Origin: Clostridiaceae bacterium
Lineage (GTDB): Bacteria > Bacillota > Clostridia > Oscillospirales > Acutalibacteraceae
Assembly (NCBI GenBank): GCA_016303035.1
Contig: JAEDML010000072.1
Span: 1-6,479, forward strand
DNA length: 6,479 nt
Direction of reading: 5' to 3'
The notes below the pieces were generated by a model. That model was not told the origin of the DNA and did not search any database. It was given only the letters and a program-made list of their open reading frames with translations. Shown here piece by piece: positions 1-5,208 of the stretch. The position numbers and the translations under genes were made by a program. Numbering within the stretch: position 1 is the first letter of the stretch; each line of letters opens with the position of its first letter.

Positions 1-728
1 ACGGTTGTGGTAAGGAATACCGAGCCTAACTGTTCGATTGAAGTACAGGCGGCGCCGTTAAATCCGTACCAACCGAGCCAAAGAATGAATACGCCGAGGG
101 CGCCGAGAGCTATGCTGTGACCCGGGAAAGCGTTAACCTTTACTACCTTGCCCTTTTCATCCTTTTTGAACTTGCCGATACGCGGCCCTAAGATTTTAGC
201 GCCCACAAGTGCGGATATACCGCCGACCATATGTATTGCGCAGGAACCTGCGAAATCGTGGAAGCCGAGCTGTGAAAGCCAGCCGCCGCCCCAAATCCAG
301 TGAGCCTCAATCGGGTAGATAAGTGCCGATATAACGGCTGAATAAACGCAGTAGGAAAGGAACTTTGTTCTTTCTGCCATAGCGCCCGAAACGATTGTTG
401 CGGTTGTAGCGCAGAAAACAAGGTTAAATACAAAGTTTGAAAAATCAAAGTTTGCATAACTTGTGAAGATATCAAGACCCGGTTTTCCGATTAAGCCTAT
501 CATATCTTCGCCGAGCAGTAAACTGAAGCCTATCAAAATGAATACAACGGTACCTATACAGAAGTCCATAAGGTTCTTCATTATAATGTTACCGGTATTT
601 TTGGCTCTTGTAAAGCCCGCCTCTACCATTGCGAAACCGGCCTGCATCCAGAATACCAATGCCGCACCGATTAAAAACCAGACTCCGAAAACTTCACCGG
701 AGATGGCTTCTAATATTTTTGAATCCAT
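1..728 (-). CDS. amtB: Ammonium transporter (Amt/MEP/Rh family), 3' end cut by window edge
   Basis: This encodes an integral-membrane ammonium channel that brings NH4+/NH3 into the cell for glutamine synthetase. The 242 visible residues cover about the N-terminal 55-60% of a usual protein of 400-450 aa. Family marks are visible: the periplasmic Trp in HWIWGGGWL (about residues 143-151), the DFAG motif with its conserved Asp (158-161), the pore His in IHMVGG (165-170), FCATTATIVSGAMAER (105-120) and WLGWYGFNG (217-225). The chain is a series of hydrophobic membrane segments from residue 15 on. The start is the ATG at 728-726, preceded on its strand by AAAGGGATG. No cleavable signal peptide is obvious. 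It lies 62 bp downstream of the GSIII gene on the same strand with no clear promoter of its own, so co-transcription is likely. A PII gene (glnK) often follows amt, but that position is outside the window. The family call is firm. Confidence 0.95.
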   Translation of the reverse strand, partial: MDSKILEAISGEVFGVWFLIGAALVFWMQAGFAMVEAGFTRAKNTGNIIMKNLMDFCIGTVVFILIGFSLLLGEDMIGLIGKPGLDIFTSYANFDFSNFVFNLVFCATTATIVSGAMAERTKFLSYCVYSAVISALIYPIEAHWIWGGGWLSQLGFHDFAGSCAIHMVGGISALVGAKILGPRIGKFKKDEKGKVVKVNAFPGHSIALGALGVFILWLGWYGFNGAACTSIEQLGSVFLTTT

Positions 729-762
729 AAAAATCATCCCTTTAAAAATTTTTTATTATTTA

Positions 763-787
763 CCGGCGGTTATACCGCCGGATTTTT
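763..787. other. GC-rich hairpin between GSIII and amt genes
   Basis: A perfect inverted repeat, CCGGCGG (763-769) and CCGCCGG (775-781), encloses a five-base loop. On the plus strand it is followed by ATTTTT (782-787), the usual terminator order. On the minus strand, the direction of the flanking genes, it is followed by TAAATAATAAAAAA, which is not a U-tract. It is therefore unlikely to be a strong terminator for the GSIII-amt transcript. It could be an mRNA stability or processing hairpin, or a stop for antisense transcription coming out of amt. The hairpin itself is certain; its role is not. Confidence 0.6.
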
Positions 788-790
788 AAA

Positions 791-2881
791 CTACTTTACG
801 CTAAAGAGCAGCTCGCCGTATGACGGATAGGGCCAATACTCTGCGGCTACACAGGTTTCAAGCTCGTCTACCGTTATGCGAAGCTCGCTCATAGCAGCGA
901 ATAAATAATCCTTGCTGAATCTTGCAAGCTCGGTATTATCGGTAATATCCTTAGCCTTCAGGACTGCGTCCTGAAGCGCGGCAACCTTTTTATAGGCGGT
1001 ACCGGTAAGCTTGCTGACCTTTTTAAGCAAATCCTGCTCGTAGGAGCAATCCACATCACCGCAGGCCTGCTTTGCGACAATCGTATCCGAAAGCTCATGC
1101 GCATAAAGGCTTACCGACGGAAGAATATCCTTCTTTGCCATATCAAGCATTGTAAGCGCTTCAATGTTTATAACCTTTGAATAGTTCTCGCTTAAAATCT
1201 CATACCTTGAACGCATCTCGGTTTCGGTATAAACCTTATGCTTGGTAAACAGCTTCATATTCTTTTCGTGAAGCGAATAAGGCAGGCAATCGGGCGTTGA
1301 TTTGAGATTCAGCAGCCCACGCTTTTCGGCCTCTTCAATCCACTTATCGTCATAACCGTTGCCGTTGAAAATAATACGCTTATGATCAACAATCGTCTTC
1401 TTAATAAGCTCATGCAGCGCCGCTTCAAAGTCATCCGCTTTTTCAAGAATATCTGCAAACTGACTCAGTTCCTCCGCAACGGCGGTGTTGAGCACAACAT
1501 TGGTGCAGGAAACCGACGAAGACGAACCGAGCATTCTGAACTCAAACTTATTTCCCGTAAAGGCGAAAGGCGAGGTTCTGTTGCGGTCGGTGGTATCCTT
1601 CGGGAATTTCGGAAGGGTGTGAACGCCGATTTTAAGAATTTCCTTTTCTTTGCTGTCGTAGGGAGCGTCGTTTTCAATCGCTTCAAGAATTTCGGTAAGC
1701 TCGGTACCGAGGAACATTGAAACTACTGCCGGAGGAGCCTCGTTAGCTCCGAGTCTGTGATCGTTTCCGGCGGAAGCTACAGATACTCTTAACATATCCT
1801 GATATTCGTCAACCGCCTTGATAACCGCGCAAAGGAAGGTTAGGAACTGCGCGTTTTCATAGGGAGTTTCGCCCGGATTTAAAAGGTTTACTCCGGTATC
1901 GGTGGAAATTGACCAGTTGTTGTGCTTACCGCTTCCGTTTACACCGTCAAACGGCTTTTCGTGGAGCAGGCAAACCATACCGTGCTTTTGAGCGACCTTC
2001 TGCATAATTTCCATTGTAAGCTGGTTGTGATCCGCCGCAATATTGGTGGTTGTAAAGATAGGAGCGAGCTCGTGCTGTGCAGGAGCTACCTCGTTATGCT
2101 CGGTCTTTGCAAGAATACCGAGCTTCCAAAGCTCCTCGTTAAGATCCTTCATAAACGCCTGAACTCTCGGCTTAATGATTCCGAAATAGTGATCCTCAAG
2201 CTCCTGACCCTTTGGCGGCTTAGCGCCGAAAAGTGTGCGTCCGGTATAAATCAAATCCTTGCGCTTGTCGTAAACATCCTTGTCAACAAGGAAATATTCC
2301 TGTTCGGGACCTACTGTGGTTTTAACCGATTTTACGTCGTCATTGCCGAACAGCTTAAGAACGCGCAACGCCTGCTTGTTGATGGCCTGCATGCTGCGAA
2401 GCAAAGGAGTTTTCTTGTCCAATGCTTCGCCGCCGTATGAACAGAACGCCGTCGGTATACAGAGAACACCGTCCTTAATAAACGCGTAGGAGGTAGGGTC
2501 CCAGGCGGTGTAGCCTCTTGCTTCGAATGTGGCGCGCAGGCCGCCCGACGGGAATGAAGACGCGTCCGGTTCACCTTGAATAAGCTCCTTACCGGAAAAC
2601 TCCATAATAATCTTTCCGTCTCCGGTGGGAGAAATGAAGCTGTCATGCTTTTCGGCAGAAATGCCGGTCATGGGCTGGAACCAATGGGTGAAATGTGTGG
2701 CTCCCTTTTCAATGGCCCAGTCCTTCATAGCGTTTGCTACAACGGTTGCGGCGTTAATATCAAGCGAATGTCCGTCCTTAATGGTACGCTGCAGGGCCTT
2801 GTAGGTTTCCTTCGGAAGCCGCTCGCGCATTACGCGGTCGTCAAACACATTGCTTCCGAAAACTTCTGTGATAGTGCTCAT
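791..2881 (-). CDS. glnN: Type III glutamine synthetase (GSIII)
   Basis: This cytoplasmic enzyme makes glutamine from glutamate, ammonium and ATP. The product is 696 aa, typical for GSIII (about 700 aa), which is far longer than GSI (about 440-470 aa). Active-site segments are in the expected order: GPEQEYF with metal-binding glutamates (191-197), EHNEVAPAQHE (261-271), VNGSGKHNN (314-322), GANEAPP (378-384) and NRTSPFAF...FEFRMLG (434-452). The C-terminal 200 residues are GSIII-specific. The frame stays open 30 codons further upstream to an ATG at 2971, but that stretch is a terminator hairpin encoding a low-complexity Arg/Ala-rich peptide. The ATG at 2881-2879 follows GGAAGAAGGAAA and starts a protein that matches the family N-terminus, so it is chosen. 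The stop is TAG at 793-791. It is the first gene after the leftward promoter and precedes amt. The leader holds two terminators with ANTAR-type hairpins, which points to control by antitermination. Confidence 0.95.
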   Translation of the reverse strand: MSTITEVFGSNVFDDRVMRERLPKETYKALQRTIKDGHSLDINAATVVANAMKDWAIEKGATHFTHWFQPMTGISAEKHDSFISPTGDGKIIMEFSGKELIQGEPDASSFPSGGLRATFEARGYTAWDPTSYAFIKDGVLCIPTAFCSYGGEALDKKTPLLRSMQAINKQALRVLKLFGNDDVKSVKTTVGPEQEYFLVDKDVYDKRKDLIYTGRTLFGAKPPKGQELEDHYFGIIKPRVQAFMKDLNEELWKLGILAKTEHNEVAPAQHELAPIFTTTNIAADHNQLTMEIMQKVAQKHGMVCLLHEKPFDGVNGSGKHNNWSISTDTGVNLLNPGETPYENAQFLTFLCAVIKAVDEYQDMLRVSVASAGNDHRLGANEAPPAVVSMFLGTELTEILEAIENDAPYDSKEKEILKIGVHTLPKFPKDTTDRNRTSPFAFTGNKFEFRMLGSSSSVSCTNVVLNTAVAEELSQFADILEKADDFEAALHELIKKTIVDHKRIIFNGNGYDDKWIEEAEKRGLLNLKSTPDCLPYSLHEKNMKLFTKHKVYTETEMRSRYEILSENYSKVINIEALTMLDMAKKDILPSVSLYAHELSDTIVAKQACGDVDCSYEQDLLKKVSKLTGTAYKKVAALQDAVLKAKDITDNTELARFSKDYLFAAMSELRITVDELETCVAAEYWPYPSYGELLFSVK

Positions 2882-2910
2882 TAAAATTTCCTTCTTCCTT
2901 TTCGCAAAAT

Positions 2911-2973
2911 AAAAAAGTGCGGCAGCGGCGTCACGGAAAAAATTCCGTGCTCTGCGACGCCGTTGCCGCACTT
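2911..2973 (-). terminator. Leader terminator T2 (attenuator) just upstream of GSIII
   Basis: On the minus strand the arm 2973-2956 pairs with 2932-2915 through 18 positions with one mismatch (the C.A at 2925/2963). An inner stem (2949-2943 with 2938-2933) sits above it, giving a stem of about 25 bp. A TTTTTT tract (2916-2911) overlaps the stem base and is followed by ATTTTG. It ends about 30 bases before the GSIII start codon, inside the leader, so it can only act as an attenuator. Its 5' arm is the same sequence that forms the hexaloop hairpin at 2953-2970, so the two folds exclude each other. Confidence 0.85.
2953..2970 (-). promoter_or_regulatory. ANTAR-type hexaloop antiterminator hairpin, GSIII leader, second copy
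   Basis: Read on the minus strand, the stem TGCGGC/GTCGCA gives six continuous pairs (closing C-G, then G.U, G-C, C-G, G-C, U-A) around the six-base loop AACGGC. The loop has A at position 1 and G at position 4, the known ANTAR protein recognition signature. The hairpin takes up the 5' arm of terminator T2, so stabilising it with a bound protein would allow transcription to continue into GSIII. The same loop pattern occurs in two other hairpins of this window, at 3033-3046 and 3276-3293. Confidence 0.75.
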
Positions 2974-2999
2974 ATTTTAAGCGAATAATATGTAAATAC

Positions 3000-3050
3000 A
3001 AAAAGAAACGGCAGGCAGACAACTTATGTTGCCGACGCCTTTGCCGTTTC
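3000..3050 (-). terminator. Leader terminator T1, promoter-proximal, GSIII leader
   Basis: On the minus strand GAAACGGCA (3050-3042) pairs perfectly with TGCCGTTTC (3013-3005). Past a two-base bulge, GGC (3039-3037) pairs with GCC (3016-3014), and an inner GGCAAC/GTTGTC stem with loop ATAA caps the structure. It is followed by TTTTTGTATTT (3004 downward). This is a complete terminator within about 55 nt of the predicted transcription start. A second terminator (2911-2973) lies further down the same leader, so the GSIII operon appears to be attenuated twice. Confidence 0.75.
3033..3046 (-). promoter_or_regulatory. ANTAR-type hexaloop antiterminator hairpin, GSIII leader, first copy
   Basis: Read on the minus strand, CGGC (3046-3043) and GTCG (3036-3033) pair as C-G, G.U, G-C, C-G around the six-base loop AAAGGC (3042-3037), with A at position 1 and G at position 4. 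The stem is only 4 bp, but the loop and the C-G then G.U closing steps match the two longer copies in this window. It overlaps the 5' arm of terminator T1, so the two folds exclude each other. It begins about 8 nt from the predicted transcription start. Confidence 0.6.
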
Positions 3051-3060
3051 AACATAACGC

Positions 3061-3089
3061 ATTATACGCCGTGAAATCTTTTTTGTCAA
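3061..3089 (-). promoter_or_regulatory. Promoter of the GSIII-amt operon, perfect consensus
   Basis: On the minus strand, TTGACA (3089-3084) and TATAAT (3066-3061) are both exact sigma-A/sigma-70 consensus hexamers with a 17-bp spacer. Transcription should start near 3053-3055, giving a leader of about 173 nt before the GSIII ATG. A promoter this strong fits control after initiation, by the leader terminators, rather than activator-dependent initiation. Confidence 0.85.
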
Positions 3090-3094
3090 CCTAA

Positions 3095-3140
3095 AATGTG
3101 AAAAATTTAACTTTTTTAATTTATCTTCGGTTTTCACATT
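3095..3140. repeat. 10-bp perfect inverted repeat upstream of the GSIII promoter
   Basis: AATGTGAAAA (3095-3104) and TTTTCACATT (3131-3140) are exact reverse complements separated by 26 bp of AT-rich DNA. The repeat begins 5 bp upstream of the GSIII -35 box. It is too widely spaced for a single compact operator and has no U-tract. It could be two half-sites for a DNA-binding regulator or may be chance in an AT-rich stretch. Confidence 0.4.
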
Positions 3141-3201
3141 CTTAAAATTACCGATATTTTAGATTTTGCTTTAAAAAATTAAGGTGCGTACCAAAAGTGC
3201 C

Positions 3202-3227
3202 GTCAAGGTGCCAAGGTAACGCTTGAC
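3202..3227. repeat. Inverted repeat overlapping the GSI -35 box
   Basis: GTCAAG (3202-3207) and CTTGAC (3222-3227) are reverse complements 14 bp apart. The right half covers most of the -35 hexamer of the rightward promoter. Nearby are several AAGGTG-like words (3181-3187, 3195-3201, 3205-3212, 3213-3218). A repressor site is possible, but the arms are only 6 bp and one half is largely dictated by the -35 consensus. Confidence 0.3.
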
Positions 3228-3250
3228 TTTTTTCCAAACATAGGTATAAT
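3223..3250 (+). promoter_or_regulatory. Promoter of the GSI-ANTAR-pyrG operon
   Basis: TTGACT (3223-3228) and TATAAT (3245-3250) are separated by 16 bp; only the last -35 base departs from consensus. Transcription should start near 3256-3258, which gives a leader of about 107 nt before the GSI start codon and places the first predicted RNA hairpin almost at the 5' end. Confidence 0.85.
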
Positions 3251-3258
3251 AGATATGT

Positions 3259-3273
3259 AATATACGGTATATT
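3259..3273 (+). promoter_or_regulatory. Possible first (P1-like) hairpin of the GSI leader
   Basis: AATAT (3259-3263) pairs with ATATT (3269-3273) around the five-base loop ACGGT; the loop can close further to a CGG triloop. The loop has A at position 1 and G at position 4 but is one base short of the ANTAR hexaloop, and the stem is all A-T. It sits 2 bases 5' of the well-formed hexaloop hairpin at 3276-3293, where the partner of a dual-hairpin ANTAR motif would be expected. Given as a candidate only. Confidence 0.35.
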
Positions 3274-3275
3274 TA

Positions 3276-3293
3276 TTGAGCAATGACGTTCAG
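3276..3293 (+). promoter_or_regulatory. ANTAR-type hexaloop antiterminator hairpin, GSI leader
   Basis: TTGAGC (3276-3281) pairs with GTTCAG (3288-3293) over six positions (closing C-G, then G.U, A-U, G-C, U-A, U.G) around the loop AATGAC. The loop has A at position 1 and G at position 4, matching known ANTAR protein targets and the two GSIII-leader copies. It occupies 3281-3293, which is the 5' arm of the downstream terminator, so this fold and the terminator are alternatives. The gene for the presumed binding protein is the second gene of the same operon. Confidence 0.75.
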
Positions 3294-3346
3294 TGGTGCC
3301 TATGGGGTATTGTCCCCTTTCGGCGTCGTTGAACGCTTTGTTTTTT
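3281..3346 (+). terminator. Leader terminator (attenuator) of the GSI operon
   Basis: On the plus strand 3287-3300 pairs with 3322-3335 through 14 continuous positions. CGTTCA/TGAACG (3287-3292 with 3330-3335) is followed by GTGGTGCC (3293-3300) with GGCGTCGT (3322-3329). Four of these pairs are G.U and work only in plus-strand RNA. A weaker outer extension reaches 3281/3340, and an apical GGGG/CCCC hairpin (3304-3317) has the loop TATTGT. TTTTTT (3341-3346) follows directly. The tract ends 17 bases before the start codon and just upstream of the ribosome binding site, so this is an attenuator, not an end-of-gene terminator. Confidence 0.85.
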
Positions 3347-3363
3347 AAAGGGAGGGCCATATA

Positions 3364-4554
3364 ATGTATTCTTATGATGAGGTTATGACCTTTGTCGAAG
3401 AGGAGGACGTTAAGTTTATACGCCTTGCTTTTTGCGACATTCACGGCAGACAGAAGAACATTTCGATTATGCCTAATCAGCTTAAAAAGGCGTTTGACGA
3501 CGGTATATCCTTTGACGCATCGGCCGTTGACGGCTTCGGCGATATTGTAAAGTCGGATTTATTTTTGCACCCCGACCCGTCAACGCTTACCATTTTACCG
3601 TGGCGACCATCGCACGGCCGAGTTGTAAGAATGTTCTGCGATATTAAATACCCCGACGGCAGACATTATGAAAACGACTGCCGATACATATTAAAGCGTG
3701 CGACGGAAGAGGCCGCAAAAAAGGGAATTTCCTGTTTCTTCGGTTCCGAGCTTGAATTTTACCTTTTTAAAACCGATGAAAACGGCGAGCCTACAAAGGA
3801 GCCGTTTGACCATGCCGGATATATGGACATAGCGCCCGACGATAAGGGTGAAAACGTGCGCCGCGAAATATGCTTTACTCTGCTTGATATGGGCATATCG
3901 CCCGAAAGCTCCCACCATGAGGAGGGACCCGGGCAAAACGAGATAGATTTCCGTTACAGCGGCGCGCTAAACGCTGCCGATAACGCAATAACCTTTAAAT
4001 CGGTAATACATACCGTAGCACGGCGCAACGGACTTTTTGCCGATTTTTCTCCGAAACCTCTGCTTCACGAAAGCGGAAACGGCATGCACATAAATATATC
4101 GCTCCGCTCAGAGGGCGGCAGGGATTATACCGATAATTTTATGGCCGGAATACTCGAACACATAGTTGAAATGACGGCGTTTCTCAATCCTACCGAGGAT
4201 TCCTACAAGCGGCTCGGCGAACACAAGGCTCCGAAATACGTCACATGGTCGCCGGAAAACCGCTCCCAGCTGATAAGAATACCGGCAGAAAAGGGCGAAT
4301 ACAAGCGTATCGAGCTGCGCTCGCCCGACCCGTGCGCGAATCCTTACATCGCCTATGCGCTTCTTATATACGCAGGGCTTGACGGTATTGAGAAAAATCT
4401 TAAACCGTCCGAGCCGCTTAATGTCAACCTTTATACGGCAGGCGCCGAAATAACCGACAGGCTTACAAATCTGCCCGACACGCTTGCAAAGGCAAGAGCC
4501 GCGGCGGCAAACAGCGAGTTTATAAAGCACATACTGCCCGACGGCTGTATATGA
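3364..4554 (+). CDS. glnA: Short GSI-family glutamine synthetase with altered flap and missing C-terminus
   Basis: This is a GSI-fold ATP-dependent ligase, presumably joining ammonium or another amine to glutamate. The N-terminal beta-grasp domain spans about residues 1-95. The catalytic domain keeps FDAS with the Asp (51), metal glutamates E129/E131, E186/E193 in HHEEGPGQNEIDF, H242 in NGMH, NRS with R300, R305, and E317/R319 in RIELR before NPYIA. The start follows AAAGGGAGGGCC at 3347-3358. At 396 aa it is about 45-50 residues shorter than B. subtilis GlnA (444 aa). It stops where the last helices and the C-terminal tail should begin, and no remnant lies in the 38 bp before the next gene. 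K288 stands where the catalytic flap Glu (E. coli E327) is expected, in a loop one residue shorter. The feedback-linked Arg after EGF is Asp (60). It may be a true GSI variant, a gamma-glutamyl ligase for another amine, or partly regulatory. Membership of the GSI family is certain; the substrate is not. Confidence 0.88.
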   Translation: MYSYDEVMTFVEEEDVKFIRLAFCDIHGRQKNISIMPNQLKKAFDDGISFDASAVDGFGDIVKSDLFLHPDPSTLTILPWRPSHGRVVRMFCDIKYPDGRHYENDCRYILKRATEEAAKKGISCFFGSELEFYLFKTDENGEPTKEPFDHAGYMDIAPDDKGENVRREICFTLLDMGISPESSHHEEGPGQNEIDFRYSGALNAADNAITFKSVIHTVARRNGLFADFSPKPLLHESGNGMHINISLRSEGGRDYTDNFMAGILEHIVEMTAFLNPTEDSYKRLGEHKAPKYVTWSPENRSQLIRIPAEKGEYKRIELRSPDPCANPYIAYALLIYAGLDGIEKNLKPSEPLNVNLYTAGAEITDRLTNLPDTLAKARAAAANSEFIKHILPDGCI

Positions 4555-4577
4555 TTTAAGTCTTACCTGTTATCAAA

Positions 4578-4586
4578 GGGAGGTGA
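4578..4586 (+). promoter_or_regulatory. Strong ribosome binding site setting a GTG start
   Basis: GGGAGGTGA is nearly a full anti-16S match and lies 6 bases before the GTG at 4593. No ATG is suitably placed in this frame, so the site decides the start of the ANTAR gene. Confidence 0.85.
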
Positions 4587-4592
4587 CAACGG

Positions 4593-5180
4593 GTGTACAG
4601 AGACAAATCTGCTTTAAGCGTGCTGATAGTTTCCTCATCGGTAAAGGCGGAGGAGTACCTGCGTGACATTTTAGACACAGTGCAGTTTTCGCCCGTTGTG
4701 ACGGCTTCGGGCGCAGGTGAAGCAAAACGAATGCAGCTTGAAAACCATTATGATCTTGTTTTGATAAATGCTCCGCTTGCCGACGATTTCGGTACCGAGC
4801 TTGCGATTGAGATTGCGGAGGACAGCGCTTCGGGTGTAATTTTATTTGTTAAAAACGAGCTTTTCGAGCAGGTGTCCTACAAAGCCGAGGATTACGGCGT
4901 GCTGACTGTTGCAAAGCCGGGAAGCCGTCAGGGAATATATCAGGCTATAAAGCTGCTTGTGGCGATGCGCCGCAGGATAAAGACATTTGAAAATAAGGCG
5001 GTAACGCTTGAAGCCAAAATGAAGGAAATCCGTCTTATTAACCGCGCAAAGTGGCTGCTTATCGACCGTTTTAAGATGAGCGAAGCAGAAGCGCACAAAT
5101 ATATTGAAAAAACCGCCATGGACAACTGCGTAAAGCGCGGCGAAATAGCGGAAAATATAATAAGAACATACGAAGGATAA
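4593..5180 (+). CDS. ANTAR-domain transcription antiterminator with degenerate receiver domain (NitR-like)
   Basis: This is a predicted cytoplasmic RNA-binding antiterminator of 195 aa. Residues 7-125 have the receiver fold pattern (ALSVLIV, YDLVLIN, GVILFV, LTVAKP strands). Residues 136-193 form the C-terminal three-helix ANTAR domain, with a coiled-coil-like linker (125-150), RAKWLL (151-156), SEAEAHKYIEKTAMD (163-177) and RGEIAENII (182-190). The receiver chemistry is lost. The acidic pair after strand 1 is replaced by SSS (14-16), the phosphoacceptor Asp is N59, and the Thr/Ser after strand 4 is absent; only the Lys (K108) remains. Phosphorylation control is therefore unlikely. The gene has a GTG start, lies 38 bp after the GSI gene and 28 bp before pyrG. 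The glnA-nitR pair of Clostridium has the same order. Three hairpins fitting ANTAR loop rules lie in the two leaders upstream, so the probable targets are its own operon and GSIII-amt. The domain call is firm; targets and signal are inferred. Confidence 0.92.
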   Translation: MYRDKSALSVLIVSSSVKAEEYLRDILDTVQFSPVVTASGAGEAKRMQLENHYDLVLINAPLADDFGTELAIEIAEDSASGVILFVKNELFEQVSYKAEDYGVLTVAKPGSRQGIYQAIKLLVAMRRRIKTFENKAVTLEAKMKEIRLINRAKWLLIDRFKMSEAEAHKYIEKTAMDNCVKRGEIAENIIRTYEG

Positions 5181-5208
5181 ATTCGGGGATTTGAAAGGAA
5201 CGGGGAAA

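Noticed and set aside
2882..2971. GSIII reading frame extended 30 codons upstream to an ATG at 2971
   Set aside because: The extension is the terminator T2 hairpin read as protein (Arg- and Ala-rich). The ATG at 2881 has a good ribosome binding site and begins the family-like N-terminus.
2972..3055. Short 27-codon frame starting at the predicted 5' end of the GSIII leader, with two Gln codons, as a possible leader peptide
   Set aside because: Its ATG coincides with the predicted transcription start, so it would have to be leaderless, with no ribosome binding site. The frame simply crosses terminator T1, and the hexaloop hairpins explain the region better.
3095..3140. Compact CRP-type site from TGTGA and TCACA words
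   Set aside because: The half-sites are 30 bp apart rather than 6, which does not fit a CRP/FNR site.
3304..3317. GGGG/CCCC hairpin with a six-base loop as a further ANTAR target
   Set aside because: The loop UAUUGU does not have A at position 1 and G at position 4. Shifting the register to AUUGUC gives a U.C closing mismatch. It is the tip of the terminator.
3281..3340. Glutamine riboswitch (glnA motif), suggested by CGTTCA...TGAACG before a glnA gene
   Set aside because: The conserved GGAAGUAGG-like core of that riboswitch is absent, and the long stem followed by TTTTTT is an intrinsic terminator.
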